Below, one piece after another: positions 34,601-40,308 of a stretch of DNA of 64,000 nucleotides. The stretch's first letter is position 1; each line of letters starts with the position of its first letter. Under the pieces are notes generated by a model. The model saw only the letters and a program-made list of their open reading frames with translations, had not been told where the DNA came from and did not search any database. Origin of the DNA: Pterois miles. Taxonomy: Eukaryota > Chordata > Actinopteri > Perciformes > Scorpaenidae. The translations under genes and the position numbers were made by a program. The stretch is from positions 11,462,501 to 11,526,500 of the forward strand of contig CAMQGK010000604.1 in NCBI GenBank assembly GCA_947000775.1. The letters run 5' to 3'.

Positions 34601-35015
34601 TGAACACGGGCCGCAATTGGCCCGCGGGCCGGACTTGCCTGGGTTAAAGGATCAAAAGAAATATATCAAATTAATTAAAAAGCTGAGCAAAACTCAGAAG
34701 AGCAGCTTGTCACTTAAAGGAGAATAGCTGGTCCATCTTAACAGCGCACCTTAAGAGAGTCTGAGCCTTAGTTATACAGGAAGTTGGCTCAGGTCTTGAG
34801 CTGAGGAGTCGTAGCATTTATTCACTGAAAAATAAAGTGTACACACACTGTCTGCTACAGCTACGTTCACAGCTATAATGCCAACGACAAACCCACACAT
34901 GGTCTGTGCGGTCTGCGGATCTCCACCGTAACCCTGCAGACAGTTTGACCTTTTAACAACATAATTTTGTTCTTATTTCAGTGACATGAAACGCAGCAAA
35001 TCAACAGACGTCTGA
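1711..35015 (+). CDS. ano9: Anoctamin-9 (TMEM16J), last 20 coding exons
   Basis: Twenty GT-AG exons join in one frame to give 663 residues ending in a stop at 35013-35015: 1711-1760, 1944-2002, 7770-7849, 12736-12870, 13518-13611, 15410-15470, 15677-15759, 17981-18085, 20034-20198, 25030-25066, 25265-25376, 26158-26212, 26294-26391, 26520-26716, 28668-28820, 29930-30074, 30166-30288, 32635-32728, 32806-32918, 34982-35015. Anoctamins are dimeric ten-helix membrane proteins that scramble lipids or conduct ions when Ca2+ binds; ANO9 has been reported as a scramblase and a cAMP-linked cation channel. ANO9 is preferred over its paralogues because of IRIVNF near the start, GRINGRPG, ECHPSGC, RRLVPRK, EVIGVLAVIANG and the terminal STDV. 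The Ca2+-site positions are all kept: N370 and E374 (TM6), E439 and E442 (TM7), E471 and D475 (TM8), numbered from the first complete codon here. The N-terminal ~120 residues lie before base 1. A cysteine cluster at residues 396-417 is unusual. Confidence 0.93.
1944..2002 (+). CDS. ano9: ano9 exon: LLMNDVFE linker
   Basis: Acceptor TTTTAATTAG, donor GTGAGT. It encodes the segment with LLMNDVFETLFCLHE, matching the 'L-x-(K/N)-D-x-V-F-E-x-x-x-x-L-H' stretch that precedes the first membrane region in ANO9. Leaves in phase 0. Confidence 0.87.
2030..3120 (+). repeat. Unclassified dispersed repeat, copy A
   Basis: Blocks of this intron stretch recur in reverse orientation at about 41,380-42,250: around CAGGTCAACAGTAGATGTCA (about 2071), around AGAAGTATATGATGGCCATC (about 2234), around CCACATTAAGACACCAAGAC (about 2376) and around TCTGGAGGTCAGAGGTCAAG (2931-2950). 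The blocks keep their order. No reverse transcriptase or transposase can be read. Family and true ends are unknown. Confidence 0.75.
3150..4200. other. ano9 intron, no recognised feature
   Basis: Contains short unsupported open frames on both strands around 3459-3873 that match no family I know. I see no splice-compatible exon between the exons at 1944-2002 and 7770-7849, which already join in frame. Confidence 0.5.
4230..6900 (-). mobile_element. Decayed Rex1/L2-like LINE, antisense, split by a hAT element
   Basis: Read on the minus strand from high to low coordinates it gives LINE fragments in order. First comes an endonuclease end with LGLSDHISLM (about 6625-6595), then the linker TVWPSEAASMLLDC (about 6552), then after the inserted hAT the continuation VNNVTTTRTIT with EPWL (about 5465-5420). 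A segment with SGLDNIPG follows (about 5080), and then the reverse-transcriptase motif IGSPQGCVLS (about 4625-4595) with EQLEAWYRANNLCINVKKTKE (split here as EQLEAWYRANN, then LCINVKKTKE). Many stops and frameshifts mark it as dead. The exact ends are estimates. Confidence 0.75.
5462..6403. mobile_element. Non-autonomous hAT element inside the LINE
   Basis: A 942-base block flanked by a perfect 8-base direct repeat GTTGACAC (5454-5461 and 6404-6411), the target-site length of hAT transposons. Its ends are degenerate inverted repeats: both are rich in GGTACC and GTATCGATAC/CCGGTATACC-type segments, and the outer 8 bases agree at 6 positions. It interrupts a LINE codon series that resumes on the other side. 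No transposase is readable. It holds a (TC)n run at 6131-6165. Confidence 0.8.
7158..7471 (+). mobile_element. tRNA-derived SINE, subfamily A, copy 1
   Basis: Starts GGGGGCGGCAGTAGCTCAGT, a tRNA-like head with an A box (TAGCTCAGTCTGTAGG) and a B box (GGTTCAAGTCC at 7214-7224). The body carries GCCGAGGTGCCCCTGAGCAA and the 3' region GAATTTCCCCTCGTGGG. The usual ACTAATAAAGG tail is missing, so this copy is cut at its 3' end. Confidence 0.88.
7770..7849 (+). CDS. ano9: ano9 exon: KKKWARW linker
   Basis: A long T tract then CTCAG acceptor; donor GTCAGT. The Lys-rich start and KKKWARW then QPVSDVK match the pre-TM1 cytosolic linker. The last codon is split (AA|G) and joins the next exon as Lys-Cys-Tyr-Phe-Gly-Glu-Lys, which fixes the splice choice. 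Confidence 0.88.
8221..8558 (+). mobile_element. tRNA-derived SINE, subfamily A, copy 2
   Basis: Full-length copy of the same SINE, ending GGGACTAATAAAGG and (CTT)n. The 3' tail resembles L2-type LINE tails, suggesting mobilisation by an L2-like partner. It is nearly identical to the copy 1 kb upstream. Confidence 0.9.
8870..9270 (-). pseudogene. LINE reverse-transcriptase fragment, antisense
   Basis: The minus strand encodes VLGLCQGFPLSAILFVTFMD (about 9215-9155), an RT motif of the G-x-x-Q-G-x-P-L-S-P-x-L-F type. After a frame change it encodes VILLASSDCDLQHALG (about 9075-9030), the segment after the catalytic Asp pair, then GVLF-EGK. The catalytic FADD box itself is altered. It is a dead fragment of a fish non-LTR retrotransposon, different from the Rex1-like one at 4-7 kb. 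Confidence 0.75.
9410..9475. repeat. Two-and-a-half-copy 24-base tandem repeat
   Basis: TTAATACCAGATCTTACACT is followed immediately by a second copy and a partial third. Confidence 0.8.
9810..10160 (+). mobile_element. Second SINE type with exact 14-base target duplication
   Basis: The 351-base insert starts GGGCTGCACGGTGGTGTAGT with a tRNA-like head, carries the widespread fish segment GTTTGCATGTTCTCCCCGTG, and ends in (GGAT)n. It is flanked by a perfect direct repeat ATATTATTTTTGCC at 9796-9809 and 10161-10174, which fixes both ends. The tRNA-like promoter is inferred from the A-box-like GGTGTAGTGGTTAG and the B-box-like GATTCGATTCC. Confidence 0.9.
10735..11100 (-). pseudogene. LTR-retrotransposon aspartic protease fragment, antisense
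   Basis: Minus-strand translation shows IILDTGFTISVV (about 11035-11000), matching the D-T-G active site of retropepsins. After a break it shows DVDQGFIFDFLTPHTVILD and YLGDEVLPL, matching the I-L-G-x-D-F-L-x-x-H and G-x-E-x-P-L parts of Gypsy-type proteases. The usual Gly of the second motif is lost and there are stops. I infer a Gypsy-like remnant; no LTRs were found. Confidence 0.55.
12135..12205. repeat. (TCATCT)n plus short SINE-tail-like fragment
   Basis: CATCTTCATCTTCATCTTCA is followed by AACCGCTTATCCGGGGTCGG, a tail sequence common at the ends of fish SINEs. The rest of the element is absent. Confidence 0.6.
12736..12870 (+). CDS. ano9: ano9 exon: TM1
   Basis: Encodes YFGEKVALYYLW then a hydrophobic helix (LLVPAAVLGVIVFLYGLAF). 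YFGEK is a family signature just before TM1. Acceptor CCCTGCAG, donor GTGAGT. Confidence 0.92.
13381..13418. repeat. Perfect 15-base inverted repeat, 8-base loop
   Basis: CAAACATGATTAACA (13381-13395) is followed by its exact reverse complement at 13404-13418, about 100 bases before the ano9 Cys-rich-loop exon. Confidence 0.85.
13518..13611 (+). CDS. ano9: ano9 exon: extracellular Cys-rich loop
   Basis: Encodes the TM1-TM2 extracellular loop with MCPRCDKRC and a later DTC motif; these cysteines are disulfide-linked in anoctamins of known structure. Acceptor TCCTCAG, donor GTGAAC; leaves in phase 0. Confidence 0.9.
13620..15400. other. ano9 intron, no recognised element
   Basis: Contains a poly-A run at about 14552-14578. 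No other feature could be named. Confidence 0.5.
15410..15470 (+). CDS. ano9: ano9 exon: SHLFDNEGTV and first half of TM2
   Basis: Encodes the family signature SHLFDNEGTV followed by AFAMFMAIW. Acceptor CACACAG, donor GTGAGT. Confidence 0.92.
15490..15635. repeat. Degenerate ~28-base tandem repeat (TCTAATCTAATGTGATCTAC)
   Basis: Five or so imperfect units built on 'TCTAATnTnATGTGATCTACTCTGG' fill most of the short intron between the two TM2 exons. Confidence 0.75.
15677..15759 (+). CDS. ano9: ano9 exon: second half of TM2
   Basis: Encodes ATLFLELWKRHRARY, the conserved end of TM2 and the cytosolic W-K-R stretch, then an acidic end (CEEE). Acceptor GTTTTCAG, donor GTACTA. Confidence 0.92.
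15850..16410. repeat. Palindromic minisatellite
   Basis: Units like ACACAATATCCAGTTAATAT-GCATTTAAAGAGT (about 37 bases, split here) repeat in one direction up to about 16196 and then in the opposite direction from about 16199. The two central units, for example CCCAGATAATATGCATTTAA against its reverse complement near 16225-16245, would form a hairpin. The array continues after an insertion, at 17607-17700. Confidence 0.82.
16411..17606 (-). mobile_element. GC-rich insertion interrupting the minisatellite
   Basis: The array is broken by about 1.2 kb of unrelated sequence. At its left edge there is a T run (16408-16419), like a reversed poly-A tail, and both edges carry TGTATACTCTTTA (about 16397-16409 and 17608-17620), which could be a target duplication or simply array units. 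The block from 16,960 to 17,500 is GC-rich and open on several frames (16,861-17,526 plus; 17,029-17,625 minus), with no recognisable protein. I infer an antisense retrotransposed copy of unknown type. Confidence 0.5.
17607..17700. repeat. Continuation of the minisatellite, reverse orientation
   Basis: TACTCTTTAAATGCATATTA and related units match the right arm of the array at 16,200-16,410. Confidence 0.8.
17981..18085 (+). CDS. ano9: ano9 exon: cytosolic loop and start of TM3
   Basis: Thirty-five codons in phase 0 at both ends; encodes FRHSYLRSTLVLILVTLM. The donor GTAAGC is followed directly by a (CA)n tract starting at intron position 6. Confidence 0.92.
18091..18149. repeat. (CA)n microsatellite at an ano9 splice donor
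   Basis: About 29 uninterrupted CA units begin at intron position 6, right after the donor GTAAGC of the exon ending at 18085. Confidence 0.97.
18280..20020. other. ano9 intron, no recognised element
   Basis: Unique-looking sequence. Only short unsupported open frames occur. Confidence 0.5.
20034..20198 (+). CDS. ano9: ano9 exon: TM3-TM4
   Basis: Fifty-five codons in phase 0. Encodes LMLIIGLAHALVVFRV (rest of TM3) and TVAVMLGAVLHYVTIQIM (TM4). Acceptor TTCTAG, donor GTACGT. Confidence 0.93.
21161..21478 (-). mobile_element. tRNA-derived SINE, subfamily A, antisense copy
   Basis: Reverse copy: (GAA)n tail at 21161-21175, then CCTTTATTAGTCCCACAGTG, the conserved core, and the B box reversed (GGACTTGAACC at 21419-21429). 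The first few bases of the head are missing. Confidence 0.9.
21490..23650 (-). pseudogene. DIRS-like retrotransposon remnant, antisense
   Basis: Minus-strand fragments appear in the order expected for a DIRS-type polyprotein. The reverse-transcriptase stretch has GKWFTSTD, FHVPIHPYQFAILPFGLSLA (23420-23330) and LDDWLIS (about 23270). The connection and RNase H region has RLLGLLMVASAISPLGLL (23085-23030). Then comes VDLLDLLFLTGRE (about 22480-22440), like the VDLFAS region. Last is a recombinase-end-like stretch KVLSPSFVSQTTELKACHSS (21972-21913). The frame shifts several times, so it is dead. DIRS elements integrate with a tyrosine recombinase; its catalytic residues are not preserved clearly. 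A Ngaro-like origin is an alternative. Confidence 0.65.
23650..24640 (-). other. Possible 5' part of the DIRS-like remnant
   Basis: Contains a purine-rich GAGAAA run (23690-23752). A minus-strand open stretch at 23,997-24,194 (ALAKVGLDDALAALWESS) could be gag-like. I cannot assign it with confidence. Confidence 0.3.
25030..25066 (+). CDS. ano9: ano9 micro-exon: NRWVSLKLCDI
   Basis: A 37-base exon encoding VNRWVSLKLCDI, matching the short conserved 'INR-V-LKLCD-E' stretch of ANO9. Donor GTGAGA; the last base starts a Glu codon finished in the next exon. Confidence 0.88.
25216..25258. repeat. (GT)n microsatellite replacing a polypyrimidine tract
   Basis: About 21 GT units end six bases before the start of the ano9 TM5 exon at 25265; only ATTCAG lies between. 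Confidence 0.97.
25265..25376 (+). CDS. ano9: ano9 exon: TM5
   Basis: Encodes ERNFTVKMFTFQFF then LFSSLFYVAFFLG, the TM5 signature. The acceptor is unusual: a (TG)n tract ends six bases before the exon, so there is no normal pyrimidine tract. Confidence 0.92.
26158..26212 (+). CDS. ano9: ano9 exon: GRINGRPG loop
   Basis: Encodes R-INGRPGDYVRIAGWRLEE, the loop after TM5 that is diagnostic for ANO9. Donor GTGAGG. Confidence 0.9.
26294..26391 (+). CDS. ano9: ano9 exon: TM6 with Ca2+-site Asn and Glu
   Basis: Encodes ECHPSGC (the Glu is in the previous exon), the hydrophobic TM6 start and LKQTLNNIFEF. The first Asn of NN and the Glu four residues later align with N650 and E654 of ANO1. Confidence 0.92.
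26520..26716 (+). CDS. ano9: ano9 exon: cysteine-rich loop and start of TM7
   Basis: The longest exon (197 bases). It encodes a basic loop with cysteines at residues 383, 396, 399, 404, 414, 417 and 424 of the assembled fragment, then LRDW, SFSLFNEFLEM. The Glu pair in NEFLEM is the TM7 part of the Ca2+ site. The loop is about a dozen residues longer than the human ANO9 loop as I remember it. Confidence 0.9.
26915..28304 (+). mobile_element. Tc1/mariner element with internal deletion
   Basis: Exact inverted ends (CAGTCCCCTCCAAAA at 26915-26929; TTTTGGAGGGGACTG at 28290-28304) flanked by TA at both sides. Inside lies a Tc1 transposase pseudogene from about 27280 to 28041. The N-terminal part (MKTRELSMKEKLRE) and RRLQELKDRGY are readable with stops. 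After SEVYRNIL the frame jumps straight to KQQLKEAVVKGWKSITKEE, skipping the section that carries the second catalytic Asp and the Glu. It sits between two ano9 exons. Confidence 0.93.
27281..28041 (+). pseudogene. Tc1-like transposase pseudogene, catalytic core deleted
   Basis: Starts with an ATG at 27281. It has an in-frame stop after GKSIKAIA and further stops. The first Asp region is damaged (FLDW/DETK around 27675), and roughly the segment between ANL and NKQQ is deleted, removing QDNDPKH- and NPIE-type motifs. It cannot encode an active enzyme. Confidence 0.85.
28557..28608. repeat. (AT)n microsatellite
   Basis: Almost pure AT run about 60 bases before the TM7-TM8 exon. Confidence 0.95.
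28668..28820 (+). CDS. ano9: ano9 exon: TM7-TM8 core
   Basis: Encodes FTTIFVAAFPLAPLLALINN, then IFEIRLDAIKM, whose Glu and Asp complete the Ca2+ site, then RRLVPRKTNDI. This is the most conserved stretch of the family. Confidence 0.95.
28960..29330. other. GC-rich intronic block of unknown origin
   Basis: The stretch from about 28,975 to 29,320 is GC-rich against AT-rich surroundings and open in several frames (plus 28,969-29,325). No family is recognised. It may be an old retrocopy. Confidence 0.35.
29821..29860. repeat. Perfect 17-base inverted repeat
   Basis: CTGCCTCTATGGACCAG (29821-29837) and its exact reverse complement (29844-29860), 6-base loop. It lies directly before the duplicated splice acceptor of the TM9 exon. 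Confidence 0.93.
29859..29934 (+). promoter_or_regulatory. Duplicated 3' splice site of ano9 TM9 exon
   Basis: AGTACTGTCTTCTGTGTACA followed by GGTGT occurs twice, 50 bases apart. The acceptor AG of the first copy ends at 29879 and that of the second at 29929. Only the second keeps the frame; use of the first would add 50 bases that begin GT-GTA-TGT-GTG-TAA in frame. Confidence 0.85.
29930..30074 (+). CDS. ano9: ano9 exon: TM9
   Basis: Encodes GVWTKVLEVIGVLAVIANG, then SDFIPRLVYRYRY. The acceptor used is the downstream copy of a duplicated acceptor; only this one keeps the frame. Confidence 0.92.
30166..30288 (+). CDS. ano9: ano9 exon: extracellular loop before TM10
   Basis: Encodes CMQGYINDTLST and the end of the TM9-TM10 loop with an N-glycosylation sequon NDT and the conserved Cys that precedes SYRDYR. 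Confidence 0.88.
30300..32600. other. ano9 intron, no recognised feature
   Basis: AT-rich sequence with short open frames only. A minus-strand stretch near 30,850-31,040 is faintly LINE-like but too short to call. Confidence 0.45.
32635..32728 (+). CDS. ano9: ano9 exon: YRDYR and TM10
   Basis: Encodes SYRDYRSDEDY then SQFWLVLAVRFAFVILFE. The donor GTTTGT is weak but the next exon starts with the expected HVVVV in frame. Confidence 0.92.
32806..32918 (+). CDS. ano9: ano9 exon: end of TM10 and cytosolic tail
   Basis: Encodes HVVVVCKFIAAWFVPNNP and a charged helical tail ending KEEL-R. Donor GTAAGC. Confidence 0.92.
33572..34641 (-). mobile_element. hAT transposon relic with transposase C-terminus
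   Basis: Begins CAGGGGTGTCCAAAC and ends GGACTTGCCTG, imperfect inverted ends. It is flanked by a perfect 8-base direct repeat GGTTAAAG (33564-33571 and 34642-34649). The minus strand between about 34,520 and 34,150 still encodes a hAT dimerisation-domain end: LLQLDRIELQCDA, FVNFYRQLDEGRFPEI, LSSFGSTYMKKT, RLRDSHLRDV. The usual Cys-Glu after FGSTY is lost. The N-terminal zinc finger and catalytic core are gone, so it is non-autonomous. Confidence 0.88.
34150..34520 (-). pseudogene. hAT transposase C-terminal fragment
   Basis: The hATC motif is read in two overlapping frames: DLLQLDRIELQCDA in one, then FYRQLDEGRFPEI and FGSTYMKKTSKNRLRTRLRD in the other. This resembles transposases related to GTF2IRD2/ZBED-type genes. 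There is a frameshift between the two parts. Confidence 0.75.
34982..35015 (+). CDS. ano9: ano9 last coding exon (…STDV stop)
   Basis: Ten codons after the split Arg codon, ending KRSKSTDV and TGA. The terminal STDV is a class I PDZ-ligand-like end (S/T-x-V) and is shared with human ANO9 as I remember it, which supports both the exon call and the orthology. Confidence 0.9.
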
Positions 35016-35305
35016 GCTCCTACAGCTGATCTCAGAACGGCCTCCATTGATGAGTCCTGAATGGTTGAAGTTTCGAAGGGACAGATGGTGTCTTCTTTTT
35101 ATTTGTATCTGCTGTTAGAATACTAGACTGGACTGAAATGCTTGAGGTTTATTTGTCAGGTTCACTGGATGTGCTGAAACATCATCACACAACCATGGCA
35201 CTACATGTAACAGCTTAAAGTCCTGATGTTTTTATATGAAAATGCAAGAAAGAATATATTGTTGTCATTTACTTTTGTGAATAAATTGTTGTTGTTCCAT
35301 GAAGC
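35016..35305 (+). other. ano9: ano9 3' untranslated region
   Basis: Sequence after the stop up to shortly after the first good polyadenylation hexamer AATAAA at 35280-35285. The end is inferred from that signal. Confidence 0.6.
35280..35285 (+). terminator. AATAAA polyadenylation signal for ano9
   Basis: First canonical hexamer after the stop codon, 265 bases downstream, with T-rich sequence following. Confidence 0.6.
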
Positions 35306-36171
35306 AGGGTCAAGTTATATTGGTAAAGGAAGAATTCAAGTTTCCTGCCCAGCATTAGATGAGAACATCACTACTGCACATTTTTACATGATTTCAATAA
35401 CCTCACAATGAATGTCTCCACAATGTCAGAAATACTGCTTCATTCAAAACTATGCCATAATATATAAATCCCAATTTTGTCACTATGAGCAGCAAATGGT
35501 TCCTACAATCTGGTTCAAACCAGTTACACACCACTGAAAACTACATGAATATACTGACCAAACACAAGACCAGTGCTACATGCACTAAGGTCTACTGCTC
35601 CACATCAGTCCAGCTGTTGGTGGTAGAGTGCCTATAGGCTGACATGAAGAAGTTAAAGTTTAGACTGAATGCTATAATTTAGGCCCAAACACTAGACAGT
35701 TCTAACCAGTGGTTATCTGCTCTTCTTACAATGTTTCTCAATTGTTTACAGGAATTTTCTGAGAGCATGTCTCATTTTCTCAGAACAAATCCAAAAAAAA
35801 CATCATATGAAGAGACATTTGTAATAGCCAGCTGAACACTGGTGTACATAAAGTAAAACACTAGTAATTAAATTGAACTGTACTGAATTGAAACTGAATT
35901 GATGAATTAAGCAGTCAACCAAGTTAAGCTTGGTTAAGTGGATTTCTACTCTAATGAACAATTATATTACAAACATGACAAATGTAAGCATTTGAAAGAT
36001 AAAATAAGCTCCATTTTATCTTTTGTGGCAACAGCACCACCATGTTGCAGTACTCTAGGCTGTGATGTCACCAGATTGCTTGGCTTGGATGAGTTGCACA
36101 GATACAACGGTAGAGGCTGCAAAACAGACTGAGGAGACGCAGGATAGAAGAAAACATCTGTTGTATTGTAA

Positions 36172-36231
36172 GGGCGGCACACTGGTGCAGTGGTTAGCAC
36201 TGCCATCTCTCAGCTAGAGAGTTGCAGGTTA
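36172..36231 (+). repeat. SINE head fragment
   Basis: GGGCGGCACACTGGTGCAGT-GGTTAGCACT matches the tRNA-like head of the SINE type at 9,810. The copy stops after about 60 bases. Confidence 0.7.
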
Positions 36232-37917
36232 AGATGACCATATTTTCAAATGCATACACCCATTCGAGTGCCACAGGTTGTTAGAATTAAAAATGTGGAG
36301 CTCCGATAACAGCTTGTCCTGGGTGGAGAAAGACTGACAGGGATGGACAGTGCGCAACAGCATTCTAGTTAGAAAGTGCTGTGCTGGCTCTCTATACACC
36401 CGTGCACAAATTAATGAGTGTGGTCAGTTATAATTTCCAGGGTTGTGTGCATAGTGTTTACTCAGTTGTCATGTCAGAAGATGTAATAATATTTTATATA
36501 AGTGCATCGAACATAGCATTGTCTATATCATTCTTGTTTATTTCAGGACAGCAGGACCAACAGCTGTGCTTTCAATGCATTCTGTGCATACCTGTGTTCT
36601 GGCAGCTCCTGATTTAAAAAGGAAACACTATAAGAGCATGGAGAGAAAAGATGTACAGAGACATGACACCGACCGTGCAGTCACTTTTCATGTTAACACA
36701 CAGGAAGCAGATTAATGTTTTGGGTTTTTTTTTTTTTTTTTTTTACCATAGACAGATGATTTCTTATGGCTATAGTTTGTCCTGAAGGCTGCACCAGCTC
36801 TCTGCTGCCACACTGAGACTGAATTACCAGCTCTATGAAAGTAGAATTTCCCAATCCTGCAAGTACTGGCTTCACCGGGAGGAACTCCAACAGCATGCAC
36901 TCCTTCTGCAGTGGAGCACCTGCATCAGCATCACAGCACAGAAGTACTCCGAGGCCCCCAGTCCTCACACACACAAAGGAAGGCGCACACACTAACAGAC
37001 ATCTGAAACCCTCAATAGAATCTTTGATTGTAAAAAAATAACATTCAGCTTACCAGTAGTGAATGTGATGCAGTGATGCCAAAAACATTCAGCCTACTGC
37101 AGGTTTAACTAATGTAATCCAGACCTCATTGGAAGTTATTCATTAACTAATGGTTTACTGACAGTTCTTTATTCACTCCTCAGTTGTTCCCTGGTAACTA
37201 CTCACATTTTTTAACTTGATTCTAAGGCCTATTAAAAATAGTAATATGTAATATTAACTATTTACCTTACTTATAATAATTGTATTTAAGTCTAGAGTGG
37301 TATAAGATATAAAATTGAGTCTTTTTTTGCCAGTGGTTTACTTATGCCTGCAGATGCAGGTTCGACCCTTACTTAAATATCAAAGCAGTAGTCACATATT
37401 TTCAAAAATGCATTCTGTCAGTTGTAAATAGGGTATCAACATTCAATCAATCCAAAAATTGTTTCCTTTGCACTGTTGCATGTGTTCAGCACCCTGATTA
37501 TGTGTCAGGAAAAGAGCAGGGTGATGACCACCATATTGTGGGAAGTAGTGGAATAAGGACCCAAGACGACTGATTCTTCCTTATCATTAACAATGATAAG
37601 AAAGGAACAATGACATTAACAATGAATAATCATCCAGATAAACTATTTTACTACATACATTTCCTTCACTATGTATTGCTGTAGCATAAAAATGACACAG
37701 ATAAGTGTAAGACTACATGTTGAAATTGTGACATGTCATACAACATGTTAGATCTGACATCTACATTTGCTATAGGTTAAAAGACACAAATTAATGTAAA
37801 TAAAGGTTGAATACAAAACTGAACTCAATTTCAAATCACATCAATTAAATGAACAGAGTGGGAATTTTCCCAAAATTCTACCTCTCCGGGTCAGTTGGGA
37901 CACCTTGTTCTGGACTA

Positions 37918-38066
37918 CCATATTTTCTGGACTATAAGGTGCACTATAAATGATTATCAATATCACTGTCTCAGTAAGCACAACCAGAATTGATATATAA
38001 GGCGCACTGGTGATATTTGAGAAAATTAAAGGATTTTAAGTGTGCCTTATAGTCCAGAAAATAGGG
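37918..38066. mobile_element. Palindromic mariner-type MITE
   Basis: A 149-base element with long inverted ends (ATTTTCTGGACTATAAGG at left; its reverse complement CCTTATAGTCCAGAAAAT at right), flanked by TA (37916-37917 and 38067-38068). Too short to code; fits a Tc1/mariner MITE. Confidence 0.85.
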
Positions 38067-40030
38067 TAATTTAAATTGGAAAAATTGCAGTCCAAATTGC
38101 ACCATGCATTCAAATATCACTTATTCACACATTTCTTTGAGAAAAAGAAAACATGTGTACAATTATTATATTTTCATAAATTACTGAGATATGGATTTGG
38201 CAAAAAAGGGTTTCTGACCGGCTGCCACTTGAGAGAACGTTCATGAAGAGACTTCACAATTGGTCTTATTCTATTAGCAAAAGACTTTGTCTTGTTTTTG
38301 TTGATTTGTAACGAGATAGGAACTATAAACAGTACTGTTCCAACCATCCCTGGGAGAGCAGACACTTTAAACTTCTACCAACAAATATTAACGTTAGCAT
38401 CATCTGCCAGAAAATGAGCTTTGTGTGTGGCATAATTAAAAACAGTATGGTAGAGGAAAAATAACAAAAGAGCCAAATTGTACTCACATACTGTTAAAGG
38501 GTTAACTCAAGTTTACTTTAATACTACCTTGCTAAAGGCATCAGTTAATCATATTAGCATCCTGCGTTAAGCTTAAAACTATATTCAATCATAAGTACAG
38601 CGAGGTCAGATCGGGACAGCCAGTTCAGTTCCAGTAAAGAGGAGTCAGAGAAAACTACAAAGTATAAAAACAAGAACAAAATGGGATAGCAGTGTAGCAT
38701 AGATAATCTCGGTTTGAAGGTTGCAAGACTGTTCCCACGTACCAACTCCCACCAGGAACGAAGATCATCATAACTAGTATCAACAGGAATCAGATGTTGC
38801 TTGCTTGCAGCAGGACAGAAGAGGAAGCAACACCCAGCGAGAGAAGAGGACCAATCAGAAATACACGTACCCACATATAGTCATTGTTTGTAACACAATA
38901 TAAAACTAGTGCTGGACTTCATGCCTCAGCAGCATCTTGTTGCTGTTAGGACAGAAAGACGACCCAGAGCTCTGTACTTTGAACCTCCAACTGCAAATTA
39001 AAAGTATTACTATCTAGTTTGGTCTCCCCTTCCATTAGAACCACCATTAAACGAGCATGCATAGGATTGTCAACACATTGATTTTGATTCATAGTTTTAA
39101 GATACAGGTTAAAGAAGACAAGATACTACACTGTATATTTTAAAACTGTAACTCATTAAATAATGTGAGGAACAGTCCAAAAGGTCTCCACTTTGAGGCT
39201 GAAAGTGAGGAGAGAGTGGCTGAGGATGACTATGCTGAATGACATCGATATAGCTGCTCTCTGACTTACTAAAATTGTACTGTCCTTACTGTCAATTAAA
39301 ATGATTTGTTCTTCTTTTCAACCCTCAGAGCTGTTCATCCATCCACTACCTCAAACTGGAATTTGGCAAGAAAAGAAAACAATTTACAAGAAAAGAATTA
39401 TTCTCACACAGTACAGGTAACCTATGAAAACATTTGACTAGCCTTAACACAAATAATGATTACCTCAGATTCAAGAGGCATCGTCCAGGACGTCCACGTG
39501 AAAGTCACTTCGAGTGGGTGTGTCCTGGTGAAGACTGCAAAACCTGTCACCAAAGAGTCCAGATCAAAAGAAAAGGATTTCCAGGGTACCATACTGCATC
39601 GGGACCTCCGGCGCCTCGCTGTCCTTATCGCAGCGGAGGATCAAATATCAGATATGTCAGGATATTTAAGTAGTTTGTTTTTGTTTGGACCATTCTGGAT
39701 TTCTTAAATTACTGGGATGTATTCTCTAAGATAAAATTAAATCCTTTTAACCTCTTTAATTGGTTCACCTGAAATAGGATACATGTGCAAACTGCAAAAC
39801 TGACAAGTAAATAGACATACAGGCATAAAATGTAAAGGATTCTTACTTTAACATATTATTGTTATTCACAACAAACTGACCGGACACAAAGTGCAATAAG
39901 AACTCATGTGCAATTATATCATTATTATCATCAACATCATTATTAATGATGGGTCATGTTTCAGATCCAGTAGATGTCCATCTTGTCTGTCCACAGAACC
40001 AGCTCCTGTCCTCCTCTGCATAGAGCATTT

Positions 40031-40308
40031 GGGGCGGCAGTAGCTCAATCTGTAAGGACGCCGTGGGTTCAAGACCCCCATGGACCAAGACCAACTGGTT
40101 GCTGGAGAGGTGCCAATTTACCTCTTGGGCACTGCCGAGGTGCCCCTGAGCAAGGCACCAAACCCCCAACTGCTCTGGGCGCTTGTCAGGAGCAGCCCCC
40201 CTCACTCTGACATCTCTCCATTGACATGTATATGTACTGTGTGAACAACAGAGTGTAAAACTGAATTTCCCCACTGTGAGACTAATAAAGGAATATCTTT
40301 CTTTCTTT
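40031..40308 (+). mobile_element. tRNA-derived SINE, subfamily B, copy 1
   Basis: Same core as subfamily A but with GTAAGGACG after the A box, CAAGACCCCCATGGACCAAG, and no 'AACTGAGTGTGAACTGG' segment. It ends AATAAAGGAATATC(TTTC)n. Confidence 0.9.

Noticed and set aside
38490..39065. Possible solo LTR (TATAAAA near 38,900, ATTAAA near 38,998)
   Set aside because: I could not find matching TG...CA ends with a target duplication.
39434..39707. Two overlapping plus-strand frames of about 80 codons
   Set aside because: No family match, no splice context and no second copy seen; too weak to call a gene.
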